DNA of 64,000 nt from contig OY987266.1 in the NCBI GenBank assembly GCA_963920665.1, positions 2,609,001-2,673,000 on the forward strand, read 5' to 3'. A model generated the notes under the pieces. The model was not told the origin of the DNA. It searched no databases and saw only the letters and a program-made list of their open reading frames with translations. Position numbers and translations under genes: made by a program. The first letter of the stretch is position 1. Every line of letters begins with the position of its first letter. Below, in pieces: positions 26,771 to 37,911 of this stretch. This DNA comes from Straminergon stramineum (taxonomy: Eukaryota; Streptophyta; Bryopsida; Hypnales; Calliergonaceae).

Positions 26771-27164
26771 TTAAGAGCTTCCTACCTTATACATAAATAT
26801 TGGTCTAGAAATGGATGAAATATGTAATTGTTGAATGAAAAATCCGTGTAAACATTGACTACATGGATATCATGCACCAAACAAAGATTACATGACATAG
26901 TACTGCAAAATGGATGGGATATTTCAATAGTTGAGTGCAACATTGATTGATGAATTGATGACTTTCACTAATATCAAGTTGTGAACACAAAAGTGTGCAT
27001 CAAAAATTAAAAATCAATCGATATAGAAAGAAATAAAAATTGAAGTTTGAGGTGCTTGATTCAGTTTGCTTATAAATGCAATCAATTGATGAACATATGG
27101 GCATGATAAATTTTCCAAGTGTATTACGCATAGTGCAAGATTCTTAGAATGCTATAATGAAGTA

Positions 27165-27391
27165 CTCCCTCCATCCTCCAATGATATTCTCGTTAGACAA
27201 AATGTTCAAGACTTTAGGCTGAAAATAGTAATGTTATTGCAACCCATTTCAAGCTACAAGTAGAGTTTTGTGCACTTGTATCATCATGAACCTTTGAGTT
27301 TCAGAGCTCTTTTCAATGTGTAGTATTAAGTTTATTGCAATAAAATCAAGAGTAATTAGAATTCTAAGAGATCATTTTGGGAGGGAGGAGG
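27165..27391. mobile_element. Stowaway-like MITE
   Basis: It begins CTCCCTCCATCCTCCAATGA and ends in ATCATTTTGGGAGGGAGGAG, the inverted complement with a few changes. TA lies at both flanks. Terminal CTCCCTCC next to TA is the classic Stowaway signature in plants. Non-coding. Confidence 0.8.
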
Positions 27392-27559
27392 TAGTTTATA
27401 TCTTTATTAGATCCTATTGTATACCAATTGAGAGGATACTAGAGAGTGGAACTTTAACCTTGAAAAGCTAGGCTAGTCACTTGTGGATATCATCCTTTTA
27501 AGAATAGTATGAATCATTTGAAAAAAAATCCCTACGGGCACTCATTGGAGGTTAAACCA

Positions 27560-27563
27560 TTGT
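27560..27563. repeat. Target-site duplication TTGT, left
   Basis: TTGT directly abuts the outer base of the left terminal inverted repeat of the 23.5-kb element. The identical tetranucleotide follows the right end at 51078-51081, and a single copy is present in the empty paralogous site near 2995. Confidence 0.85.
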
Positions 27564-27593
27564 ATGCCACATTTAACTACTTTTGGACTTTGG
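27564..27593 (+). repeat. Left terminal inverted repeat
   Basis: Thirty bases match the reverse complement of 51048-51077 with a single mismatch (T/C at position 20). Further inward the similarity fades, but both ends contain a half copy of the element's palindrome (AATCTCCAAATG / AATCTCCAGATG). Confidence 0.85.
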
Positions 27594-27929
27594 GGGGAAT
27601 TCCGGACTTTTTGTCGAGAAATCTCCAAATGAAAGCTATGTACATTATGATGCATTTGAGACCACAATGATGTTTGATGTAGGAAGGACTCTATTTGATA
27701 GAGCCTATAAATATACTAAGAGCTTTATGAGATAACATATTTTAGCAATGCAAGCATAAAGATTGACCAATCCATCTGGAGATATCTTCACATAAAAGAA
27801 TAATAAAAATTAGCTCTTAAAAACTGTAGATTGTATGTAAGCAATGAGCATTCATATTCTAAAACATCTACATGATGACGTAGAGGCATTCAGTTCCTCC
27901 ATCAAACATCGGACTTCCAATACTTAAAT

Positions 27930-28450
27930 TTGAAATTAGACATCTGGAGATCTTCAAATGCCATCCCTCAACTTTCTTCCACAAGTTCATACACAAAAGA
28001 GAATTCCAGAACTAAACTTAGGAATGAGAGATCTGGAGATCTTCAGATAGCTATCCCCTCAACATTCTTTCACAAGTTCACACACAAAGAGAATTCTAAA
28101 ATAGAACTTGGGAATGGGAGATCTGGAGATCTTCGGATAGCCATCCCCTCCACTTTGTTTCACAAGTTCACATACAAAGAGAATTCCAAAATAGAACTTG
28201 GGAATGGGAGATCTGGAGATCTTCGGATAGCCATCCCCTCCACTTTGTTTCACAAGTTCACACAAAGAGAATTCCAAAATAGAACTTGGGAATGGAAGAT
28301 CTGGAGATCTTTGGATAGCCACCCCCTCCACTTTGTTTCACAAGTTCACACACAAAGAGAATTCCAAAATAGAACTTGGGAATGGGAGATCTGGAGATCT
28401 TCGGATAGCCACCCCCTCCACTTTGTTTCACAAGTTCATACACAAAGACA
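27930..28450. repeat. Left subterminal array, six ~90-bp units
   Basis: ATCTGGAGATCTT occurs at 27942, 28031, 28121, 28211, 28299 and 28389. Each unit continues with GATAGCCATCCCCTC, CACTTTGTTTCACAAGTTCA and CAAAGAGAATTCCAAAATAG. The middle units are nearly identical. Each unit holds one imperfect copy of the element's palindrome (right arm TTCGGAT in place of TCCAGAT). Because the period is a multiple of three, a long but meaningless open frame runs through it. Confidence 0.9.
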
Positions 28451-29600
28451 TTTATCTACTGAAGTAAAGAGGATTCACCCATATTTATTCACTTCGAGAC
28501 ACAAACGAATAGGCCTGTGCCTTCCATTGCTTAGAGTTCTGAAGCTAGTCTATTTGATATTTGGAATGCAGGTATCCCTAATACGAACATGTGGGAGTAT
28601 TATAGACCTCTGTCGTATGTTTAGGGGATTGATGTCAATGAACATAACAGTGTGATTCCTAAGCAAATTGCGCATTGCATCCCTACTAAAGAGTTCCCTA
28701 AAGAAGTCCATCCTATTAGGATGCGGATCCGACTTGTCCGGTAAATCACATCCTTGAACAACAAATAGCCTGGAGACTATATCGCATGGAAGAATAAATT
28801 GAAGGAGGTCTTCCAATTTTGAAGTATTCATCCTTGACCAGATACCAACGGCAATGCATCCCAGCAACAATCGAACCAGATATCTGAAGCTCTCCAAGTA
28901 CGCATTCTGTTCAGCAACAGAGACAGCACCCTCAATGGACAGAGGACCCATCAGTACGATGACCACCACCCTCTGCAAAGACCCACCTCAACACATAATC
29001 AATTGTAGACAACTTCCAAACGTATAACAAACGAACTAAAAACAACAGGAGATCTCTAGATATCCCACGGCACACCAAACAAGGCTCATACAGAAATGGT
29101 CCCCTTATCCGCATTTACCACAAAACGAGCAGGAAGAACACAAAGCAGACTTTATAATTTCAATGACATCTGCAAGTTACCAAAATCCTATGCGGGTCTT
29201 GTACCATAAGTGCTATCCTTATGCATTACTGACCTAACGATTCAATACAATACGTAAATTATTTCAATTGCAATAGATTCTTCAAAATACAGACTAAGAA
29301 AAGTGTCGACATGAACAAATATTTTTCATTACATATCCACATAAAAATTGCCGAATGAAAACTACATATGTTCACTTGCAACGCCAACTACCACAAAGTA
29401 ATTGACAAATGCACCTACAATTTTACATACAATAAGATTACATTGCCTGTCATTCGAGAATGTACAATAGTTATGGCGCTAAAGGTAAAAGAGAGAGCAT
29501 CCCCAATATTTACAATATGTTCAAGAATATCAAAGTCACTATTTCCATTCCTATGTACATCTATAGAAGTAGAGTAACTTGTAATAATGCCATGGAATTT
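28451..29600. other. Spacer inside the 23.5-kb element
   Basis: Short frames on the minus strand (28550-29114) have no recognisable domain. A weak palindrome relative (GGAGATCTCTAGATATC) is at about 29048. A stretch downstream of the left gene (29250-29640) lacks TAA and TGA in the gene's frame for about 120 codons but is interrupted by TAG; it may be a decayed extension or chance. Confidence 0.4.
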
Positions 29601-29624
29601 ATCATCTAGAGATCTCCAGATGAT
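29601..29624. repeat. Palindrome copy beside the 3' end of the left gene
   Basis: ATCATCTAGAGATCTCCAGATGAT, two bases longer on each side than the core and with one G/A change in the left arm. It lies about 20 bp past the terminal stop of the left gene. Confidence 0.8.
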
Positions 29625-29642
29625 ATCTTCCAGACACAAGTA

Positions 29643-30298
29643 CTAGGCCTCCAAACATCCCTTCAAGACGCGATTTCCGAGACTGCCCAGTGGATCCTCC
29701 GACATTTGACTATCGAAAAGCGGATTAGCTCGGACATAAACCGGCACTGCTTCGTTGGATTTTAGAAGACCGTCGAGCCAAGGCCGTAAGCAAGCATTCA
29801 AGAAGTTGTCAAACTCATCACCAGACCAGGTCTGCGGGTGAATGGCATTGTGAGAATTATTCAACAAATTCTTCATTGGACTATCGTCAATCAGGAGGAC
29901 GTTGTCTACAGAATCTACTTCCTCCATGCGAATCAGGGTTGTCAAATCCTTCAAAAAATAAGGTTTATTTGGTTGAGCTGGATTCTTATAAGACGATCGA
30001 GTGCAATCCATCTGCGTAAGATACATGACCTCTTTGTAACCAATAGTAGTGCGTGACAGAACTGCCTATAACAACGGCAGCATGTTCTTCTCCAAAGCAC
30101 TACTCCAGAAGATGATCCGTGCCCTAGGAAATAGCCATTCAAGGAACTCCATTAGACCTGGTCTCCGCTTCACTGTTGGATTAGTTCTATGGAAAATCCG
30201 GTGAATGAGAAGTCCATTCAAATCTAGGATGACATTATATTCCCGTCTTAATACTTGATTGGGCACAGTTGTCATCATCTCCGAAGCCTAGAGTCTAC
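29643..30298 (-). other. Exon 6: FCP1/NIF-like HAD phosphatase domain
   Basis: Motif order fits the plant FCP1-like (DLNG-type) HAD proteins: YNVILDLNGLL (motif I), RRPGLMEFLEWLF, IIFWSSALEKN (motif II Ser), DCTRSSYKNP, PYFLKDL, VLLIDDSPMKNLLNN (motif IV DD), then RPWLDGL and VPVYVRANP. Motif I reads DLN rather than the DxD of active FCP1 phosphatases. That Asn is common in this plant subgroup and may reduce or change catalysis. Two TAG codons interrupt the exon (30288 and 30066), but the frame is unbroken across the second (NMLPLL, stop, AVLSRTT), so the domain was once continuous. It may have been captured from a host gene. Confidence 0.8.
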
Positions 30299-31337
30299 CT
30301 GGACACCAAGGACAAAGACTGAGTTAGAAGCAAGGGAAAAAGACCAAGTTAGAGAGGTAATGTACACCACATGTAACAAAAAGAGAATGTCACCTCAGGC
30401 ACCTTTGATGATGCCCACATCACCGTCCTTCCCCTCTTGGAACTCCCCCTCCTGCCCCTCCTTCACAATATGGGATCCCTCGTCCACTTCCGACTCGGCC
30501 CCTACCCCCAACACAGCCATATCCGACCCCTTCTCAACATCGACATTGGGCCCAATAGCAGGAGGCTGCAACATGTCCACCCCCTTCATCAATTCACTTG
30601 CCCCCAATTCAGATTGAGAGATAGACTGGGGACTAAACGGGTTCAAGTCCGTCAAAGTATCACTTCGAAGCGACTCGGACATTCCTTCTATAATCAATGG
30701 ATTCAGAACCATCAGGGGATCTCCAGATGCACTTGAGCCTTTCACTACCTCTACTCTATCCTCCTCTAGACAAGGTGAGTCTATGACTTGTGGATTCAGA
30801 GATTGTTGAACAACTTGTGGAATCTCCGGACAAGAGCACTGAACAATTGGTACAACCGGGGCCACCACGGAAACATTAAGTAGAAGATCAGCTGCAACGC
30901 TATCATCGTCATTTCCAACGCCAATGTCAATAATCTGATCATCAACAATTTCAGCATCAGGCATGGCTCCATCCGAAACTCCACCAAGTCTCGAACCACC
31001 GAGGTCCTCAGATGCATCCCCTGAAATATTGGCAGCCCGATTCAACGCGGCACTCGAACTTCCCTTTCCTGCAGTCTTCCTTATTCTGGGCGGTTTCATG
31101 GCCTTCTTTCGATTCTTCGCTGCAGGCGGATTCTTGAGCACTTGCGAACTCCTACCCTTCTTCTTGCTTGGTCCCTCCGACAACTCTGAAGGCTCTGATC
31201 GTTTGATAGATTTTGTTTTCGTAGGAGTAGGGTTCTTCAACTTCTTCGGCGGCGCCGGTGGAGGGGGAGGTAAATCCTGAGATAATTGTACACAATACAT
31301 CAGACTCGAGACATACCAAACAAAAGCACCAACCCAA

Positions 31338-31357
31338 CATCTGGAGATCTCCAAATG
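31338..31357. repeat. Palindrome copy in intron 4 of the left gene
   Basis: CATCTGGAGATCTCCAAATG, one change from the perfect palindrome. It lies in the 104-bp intron between exons 4 and 5. The apparent start codon made by its GGAGATCT core is not used in the model. Confidence 0.8.
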
Positions 31358-33375
31358 ATTAAAGGTCCAGCAATACTCACTTCAAGTAAGATACGTTTGC
31401 ATGCCACAATCCCCTCACTTCTCTCGGAGTAGGAGTCATCACTGTTCGGTTCTGATTCAGACGTATCGGCTGAAATTTCCTCAATCTCAGATACAGCTTG
31501 CCGACTTGAAGCCGCAGGATCACGTCTCGGAACTTCAGACTGGTGTTCTGAATCCGAAGTTTCAGAGATTCCAGTCGCAGCGAGAGGTTTACATCTATCA
31601 TTAACGTTGAACTGCTCTATGATATGCTTGGCAATCATTTGCCCCGTCGACTCCACATCCTTGGAATGAAAGATTTCAAGGACCTTCAGTCAGCCCCATT
31701 GGTCCAAAAAACAAATAGAAGTGAGTTTCCAATGAAAAAACACAAATTATCGCAAATCAAAGTAATATATGTCCAGAAATCGTACCGCTCCTAGGTGAGT
31801 AATTTCCGGTCCGCCATTCACATTCACCAAAACCATGTCGGCCTCAAGGAAACCAGCAAATATTACTAATGCTGTAGTTGACCTCAGATACGGAACACCT
31901 GGACGTTTCCAAGACATGTCAACGTCCGTTGGCAGGTCCTTTGAATAGTACACTGCGTCGATGGGGGCATTGTTGGGGAAAAAGGTTTTGAACCGTTTCC
32001 GTGCACTTTCAGCTCCATTATATCCAAAACAAAATACTATGTAAACATCGAATTGGTCTCCCACAGCACCCTCAGGAAAGCCGTCCTCGATCTGTGTAAT
32101 GTAGTGAATGACGTGCCAGTCCCAAAGACGGTTTTCAGTTTCAGAATTTCTTTTGCTCAAATGAGCCAATATTTCGTGAAATCCAAGAGCATCCGTCATA
32201 AGAATCGCAGGAGAGCGAACTTCAACAGTGTTCCGATCAGAGTCCGTGAATTCAAGTGCATCAAAAAGTCTTCGCAGCTTCCTGTCTTCCAGAATCTTGG
32301 CCCGGGGTCCGTTGGGTGAGGCTTCAAACATGTACCACATGTACAGGTGTCTTTTTCCCTTTCCCCGCCAAGCAACAATGTCTGATTGAGTGAGGACTCC
32401 GTTGATGTTCCAGAAATGCTCGTCCATGATTTTAGATAGATAGAACTTTGCAAAGCCCTTTTCCAAAGCCTCCGCCATAGCCACTTCCGCCCTGGCATTG
32501 ATAAACGAATCCCACATGTCGTGCACAACCTTTGGACAATCCGAGGGCTCGTGGGTTTTGTTGAGATTCCTTGTTCGTCCTTCCAACCACTGCTTTCCGG
32601 CCTCAGTCGCCATAGCTTTGTCAACCCAATGATTGATTTCCAAACGAGTGATCTTCTTCTCTAACGAGAACTCTGCCCAATCCGCATCCGTATATGGCAC
32701 ATACTCGGGCTTCTTGCTTGGAAGATGGAACTTCCGATAATGGCACATCAATTCGTTTTTCATTGCCCGGACAAGCCTCTCTCTTTGACCAACATCATAT
32801 AAAGACGGGAGTGAAAAGCCAACGCCATGTTTCTTCGCCTTCGTGCTCTTAACGCAAATTTTCTCGTTTTCTACAAGACCTACCAAAAAGCTAATATCCT
32901 CAGGGCAAAGTCCGTAAAGAGGCTTGAAGTTGTTGATTGTCAACGGCTTCCGCCTTGCGTCCACTTTCTTGGATAAGCTCCCTTCAGTACCAGGGAGCAT
33001 ATATTGGACGTACTTCTCTTCGATTCGGATCCATCTGTTAACGCCTTCGTCCTCGTCAAGGAATAGCAATGGAATTTTCGCGTTCGCTTCATTCCCTTTT
33101 ATAGTTGTAAAGATGGTCGACATAATTGGAAATAACTCCTGCATTCGAGAACAGTAAAAATTACTTGAAGGCTGGATAAAACAAATGACGGTCTCCAAAT
33201 CCATCTGTAAATGAAAATCTTATTTGTACGAAGATCGTATTCCCACATTGTAAATGGACTATATAGGACTAACTGATAGTGCAGTGAGAAATGATAGGAT
33301 TTATATCCAAGAAGGCAATAATCGAAGTAGTCACTCTGTGGGCCAAGCAAATAAAATAGGAAATGAAGTCTAAAA

Positions 33376-34113
33376 TCATCTAGAGATCTCCAGATAGTTT
33401 AATCCGGAATGTTTCGGCAATGGAAAATAAAGGACGTAAAATATGGAGACAGCAGGTTTTTTGGGCATTTCACATCCTATCTATTTCATCGCCTAAGCAT
33501 TCGGGATTAAACTGTCTAGAGGCCCCCACATTAATTGAATAGAAATGGTATTCAGAAACTACAATAACAAAACTTAGCTCTGAAAGCTGCATTCAGATGG
33601 ATACATACGAAAAAAATGGGAAATGAAGATCAGAATCACCTGGAGATCTCCAGATGATTCTACGATAAATCGTTGAACAAAAAAAATAGGAAATGAAAGT
33701 CCTCCATGTTAAAGTCATCTGGAGATCTCCACATGATTCTATGATAAATTGTCGAACAAAAAATTAGGAAATGAAAGTCCCTCCATGTTGAAGTCATCTG
33801 GAGATCTCCAGATGACTTCAACAGAGATAGTCGGCCAAAAAACTTAATGTTCTTCTAAATGAAAAGACTGCCTATACGGAAAGTTATCTATATAGACCTG
33901 GATGAATTAAATGGAATGATACTCACAAAATAAAAGTAAACAAATTATCTAAATTAGAAGCTATTATAAGATTGGTCACTAAAAGAGATATCGGAAACGA
34001 AATCAAGATTCAACTCGATTTGTTTAAATTATTTCAAGATAAGTCGCGGAGCCCAAAAAATATAGGAAATAAAATTCTTTTCCTCTTGTGACCATCTGGA
34101 GATCTCCAGATGA
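33376..34113. repeat. Five palindrome copies in intron 2 of the left gene
   Basis: Copies lie at about 33376 (one change), 33637 (one change), 33715 (one change in the right arm), 33786-33823 (see separate entry) and 34093 (perfect 20-mer). They are set in AT-rich DNA, with short repeats of GGAAATGAAAGTC... next to several of them. The intron runs from donor CTG|GTATGT (34261) to acceptor TTTACAG (33205). Confidence 0.8.
33786..33823. repeat. 38-bp perfect palindrome
   Basis: The 20-bp core is extended by nine complementary bases on each side (TGTTGAAGT left, ACTTCAACA right). This is the longest perfect copy seen in the element. Confidence 0.9.
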
Positions 34114-35596
34114 CTGGAAGAGAATATTCATCTACAAATAATTAACTGACAAATGTAGACGAAATATAAACCGCAAAATAATTGTATACGAATTCCACCT
34201 AGAGAGATTTACGGTTCCATATAAAGTAACAACAAGGAATAGACAAGGACACATGACATACCAGATACAACTGTGAGTGTGCTCGGCCACCGTAGGAAGG
34301 TTGAGGACACCCCATTTCTTTCCACTTGATTCTTGCATGCATGAGTTGCTTGGTAAATGATTGCTCCCTCTATTCACCAGCTATGTTCTAGTTCAGGGCT
34401 CGCGAGAGCAATATGAGGTCATTCCATTTGCTACGTGGGGCATATACTGGAATTATATTAAAAGTAGAGGCTTCCTGCTTATCACACTCAAGGATCTCTC
34501 CATCCTGCACCAGGGTCCTGTATGCTTCCATTGTGTGCTGCCCTCCGATGATATAATAAGGCGTGTCATTCTGGAAGAATTCCCTCTTCGGGCAAGTATC
34601 ATAGAATTTGGCTTGCCTGTTAGCACCGTATGGCCCTTGCTTGACGGGAAGAACGGTAATGTCTCTGAATTCAGACTAATAGTCGGTTTCGAGGCGTGCT
34701 TTGTTTTTGATACTCTTCAATCGACCCTCATCGATTCCTCGGTATACAAATTGAGGGACTGGGGCCTTGTGCAAATAATCAAAATGCACCCGCAGTGGCT
34801 CCCCGACCATATCTGTGAATGGTTTTTTTCCCCATTTGTACAATGGATCGAATGTAGTCTTGTACAGAGCCTTCATAACCTTCATGTCCTTCGGTTGAAG
34901 CTTCTTCACTTCCGCCTCATTCATTTTCACGCATTGGGCAAGAGTAAGCTTCTTCGCATCGTCTTTCTCGGCGTCGCTGGGAGCACCCACCAGAGACTTC
35001 TGCTTCTTAGTCTTTTTCTTAGGAGACAGTTCCAGCGTCTTGCCTTCATCATTTTGGGGGGTAGGGTTCACGTCATCGCAGGCCTCTTTGATCAGATCCC
35101 ACTGTACACTCATGCTCTTAGGAGTCCACCCCGGAACATCATTCTTACAAAACAATAACCCACGCTCCACACAGCTGTGACACAGACCAAGGTCCATTTG
35201 CCTGTAGTCTAGAATAAGCCCATATATTCGAGAGTTTCCGGATTTTCCTATCTTCTCTTCAATTACAAGGAGAACGCTGAACTCGTCGAGACCTTGCATT
35301 TCGAGAACGTTCAGGCCTGCGGTCATGTTCACCCTCGCGTGGTTGACAAAACTTGGAACAATTTGGACTACACCATCAGCATCCTCCTTCCACTCAATCC
35401 CCCATTCTGTAATTTTCTCACGGCAGCGATATATGGCTCCAACGTTGAAATCTCCATGATATGTGAACTTATGAACCCATCCGTCATGGAAGGGGGCAAG
35501 CTTCACTGGTTGAGTGTCCTTTGGACCCTCAGACAAGTGTTCATCTCTGTATCAAGTAAATGAGGATAGTAAGTATTTCCCTTCACGGTGAAGAAG

Positions 35597-35618
35597 TCAT
35601 CTGGAGATCTCCAGTTGA
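35597..35618. repeat. Palindrome copy in intron 1, near exon 2
   Basis: TCATCTGGAGATCTCCAGTTGA, one mismatch in the right arm. It is about 50 bp upstream of the exon-2 acceptor of the left gene. Confidence 0.8.
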
Positions 35619-35750
35619 TAGTGAAGACAACACGCACGACCCTGTTAGATAATCAGAATTTGCTAATTTTTTCTCGACTTTAAGCTTAATTGGTTATACA
35701 ATTCCATCGATATGTGAGAATTACGTATGGAGTGTGTGGTTCATACTCTG

Positions 35751-36378
35751 TCATCTGGAGATCTCCAGATGATATGTAGACTGTGGGTTGTTTATACTCT
35801 GTCATCTGGAGATCTCCAGATGATATGTAGACTGTGGGTTGTTCATACTCTGTCATCTGGAGATCTCTAGATGATATGTAGAGTGGATTGTTCCTTTTCT
35901 TCCATCTGGAGATCTCCAGATGATATGTAGACTATGGGTTTTTCATTCTCTATCATCTGGAGATCTCCAGATGATATGTAGAGTGGACTGTTCATTTTTT
36001 TCCATCTGGAAATCTCCAGATGATATGTATACTATTGGTTTTTCATTTTTTTCCATCTGGAGATCTCCAGATGATATGTACACTATGGGTTTTTCATTCT
36101 CTATCATCTGGAGATCTCCAGATGATAGTGTATGACTATGGGTTGTTCATACTCTGTCATTTGGAGATCTCCAGATGATATGTAGAGTGGACTGTTCATT
36201 TTTTTCCATCTGGAGATCTCCAAATGATATGTACACTATTGGTTTTTCATTTTTTTCCATCTAGAGATCTCCAGATGATATGTACACTATGGGTTATTCA
36301 TTCTCTGTCATCTGGAGATCTCCAGATGATATGTAGTGTGGATTGCTCATTTTTTTCCATCTGGAGATCTCCAAATGA
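35751..36378. repeat. 13-copy array of the palindrome, ~51-bp period
   Basis: Copies start at about 35751, 35802, 35853, 35902, 35953, 36002, 36053, 36104, 36157, 36206, 36257, 36308 and 36357, a spacing of 49-53 bp. The spacers are related (ATATGTAGACT.TGGGTTGTTCATACTCTG or a CATTTTTTTC variant). Nine copies are perfect over the 20-bp core, or nearly so; the others carry one change. The array lies entirely within intron 1 of the left gene (donor AC|GTAAGT at 36577, acceptor ATACAG at 35547). It may be a protein-binding array or enhancer; function unknown. Confidence 0.92.
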
Positions 36379-37481
36379 TGCTTACACTAATTCCTATAGA
36401 CGTTGCAATTAATAGTACAAATACTATATTCATGGTACATTTTCGTTCTTCTTTTACCCTATACTGTACTCACTAATACATACAGGGTGATCTCTACGTA
36501 TATTCACGGTAATAGGTGCTTTTTCTTTGTATTTCCACGGCAGAGGTTTACAGAAGGTTGAGAGTGTACAAACTTACGTGTCATCCCACAACGGCAGGAT
36601 TCTCTTGCCTCGATCTGGTTCCATGATCTTCGACACTCAGAACCCGCTGGAGCTTTCTTGTGTACAGCGAACACAGTATAAATTGAAAAATGTCCTCCAC
36701 TCTCAATTTGCGGTGTAATAGATGTTTGATTTTTCACAAATAACTAGAATTTTAGGTTTACCATCGGAAGGAATTGTGAAGACACTAGTTGCAAGAAAGA
36801 CCGCATCTGGAGATCAGTAGACAGAGAATGCCCCTCTCCATAACTAGATGTCCATTGCCAACTGGATGTCAAAAAACAAAAACACAATTGCGAAGTGCCT
36901 ACTTACTGATGATGTTGGTAAGTGCGGCAAAGCACACCCTCCGGAAGTTAGACTAACGTAAGTAAGACTGTCTCACATTATAACCCTATTCCAGCAATGG
37001 AATTCTGAGACTACATTCATGTTTTATTTACAAACTTACCAGACTACCGTTGATCAGTTGTTTCTGCAACTACAAAATTCAAGCACACAATCCTAGTAAC
37101 GACTGTCGCGAACACTGTAAGGAAGTTACTTTCTCAAAAATAAATAAGAACTTGATTTCCTATGGCAAGAGGCAACTCGTGGAATATAATATGAACCTAC
37201 AATGGAATGAATGACATTCAAAGTTTGGCAGACCCTTACTATGAGGAGGTAGCTTCTGCGCATGTGAATTGTCCTTTAGTGGAATGAAAATTAAAGTTCT
37301 CTGTCTATCGCTGAGAAAAAAAAAATGGGTGGATTTGAACATGCCTGAATTAGCATTCTGCAACTTCCGTGTCCCAACCTACAGTGCTAAACAAACAATG
37401 CACTATGATTGTGAGGAAACTAGTCAGACTTTCATTGCAAAATGAAGAGGACTAAATGATGATTTAGTTTCTACTTACCTG

Positions 37482-37551
37482 AACTGCAACCGCGTGAGCT
37501 CCAGGCGTTCCAGGTCCCCACGCCCAGCACCATGCACCACGCACAGCGCCT
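37482..37551 (-). other. GC-rich exon-like sequence ending in a splice donor, cut by the gap
   Basis: On the minus strand a GC-rich stretch ends TTGCAGTTCAG|GTAAGTAG, a strong donor. It could be a 5' exon or leader of the left gene, whose first coding exon is at 36624. The rest lies in the run of N. Confidence 0.4.
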
Positions 37552-37751
37552 NNNNNNNNNNNNNNNNNNNNNNNNNNNNNNNNNNNNNNNNNNNNNNNNN
37601 NNNNNNNNNNNNNNNNNNNNNNNNNNNNNNNNNNNNNNNNNNNNNNNNNNNNNNNNNNNNNNNNNNNNNNNNNNNNNNNNNNNNNNNNNNNNNNNNNNNN
37701 NNNNNNNNNNNNNNNNNNNNNNNNNNNNNNNNNNNNNNNNNNNNNNNNNNN
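37552..37751. other. Assembly gap (200 N)
   Basis: Exactly 200 N, the usual placeholder for a gap of unknown size. Both sides are different in composition. It falls at or near the expected left end of the nested GC-rich element, a likely assembly breaker. Confidence 0.99.
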
Positions 37752-37911
37752 ATGTGAAGTGCATGTTTGGACCCAAAATATTGAGTATTGTACATACACA
37801 TCACCTACTTGCATGCATTTGGGTTTGAATATGAATTCTTTGCATGGTTCATTTGGGGGGAAGTCAATCTAATTGTTAAGGCAATCTAATTTCACTATTC
37901 AGTGAAGGTAT

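Larger units (their letters stand above)
29643..36624 (-). pseudogene. Six-exon element gene: GGQH (ParB/sulfiredoxin-like?) region plus C-terminal FCP1-like phosphatase domain
   Basis: Exons: 36624-36578, 35546-34262, 33204-31786, 31659-31381, 31276-30403 and 30298-29643. All five introns are GT-AG and all joins keep phase, so the model is exactly 1520 codons. There are five internal stops, all TAG, at codons 306, 402, 408, 1305 and 1379 (34676, 34388, 34370, 30288 and 30066), with no frameshift, TAA or TGA. The N-terminus is MEPDRGKRILPLWDDT. Exon 2 includes YYIIGGQHTMEAYR (codons 347-360), which recalls the GxHR-type motif of ParB/sulfiredoxin folds. Exon 3 (473 codons) matches nothing I know. 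Exons 4-5 are acidic, then Pro/Lys-rich (a run of prolines, then KKLKNPTPTKTKSIKR), probably disordered and nuclear. Exon 6 is an FCP1/NIF-like phosphatase. The gene is divergent from the other element gene, and its introns carry palindromes. Likely a transposition accessory or regulator; the function is inferred, not known. Confidence 0.72.

Noticed and set aside
27930..28655. 241-codon open frame on the plus strand
   Set aside because: It is the translation of the 90-bp tandem array, whose period is a multiple of three. The peptide repeats accordingly, and frames are open on the other strand too.
30640..30662. Possible tRNA B-box (GGGTTCAAGTCC) in the element, considered as a suppressor tRNA
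   Set aside because: The flanking bases do not form a T stem or acceptor stem, and the sequence is inside exon 5 coding DNA. No tRNA was recognised in the window by eye.
34361..35158. 265-codon open frame on the plus strand
   Set aside because: Antisense of exon 2 of the left element gene. The minus-strand frame continues through TAG codons to a proper donor.
35751..36378. CRISPR-like array (regular repeats with spacers)
   Set aside because: The spacers are related to each other rather than unique, the repeat is a perfect palindrome, and the context is a plant intron within a transposon.
29643..36624. UAG read as a sense codon in the element (preferred interpretation)
   Set aside because: Kept only as an alternative. 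An unrelated LINE in the window has the same TAG bias, the right gene also has a TGA, and CHG-context deamination accounts for all of this.
37464..37828. Open frames across the run of N
   Set aside because: Artefacts of unknown bases.
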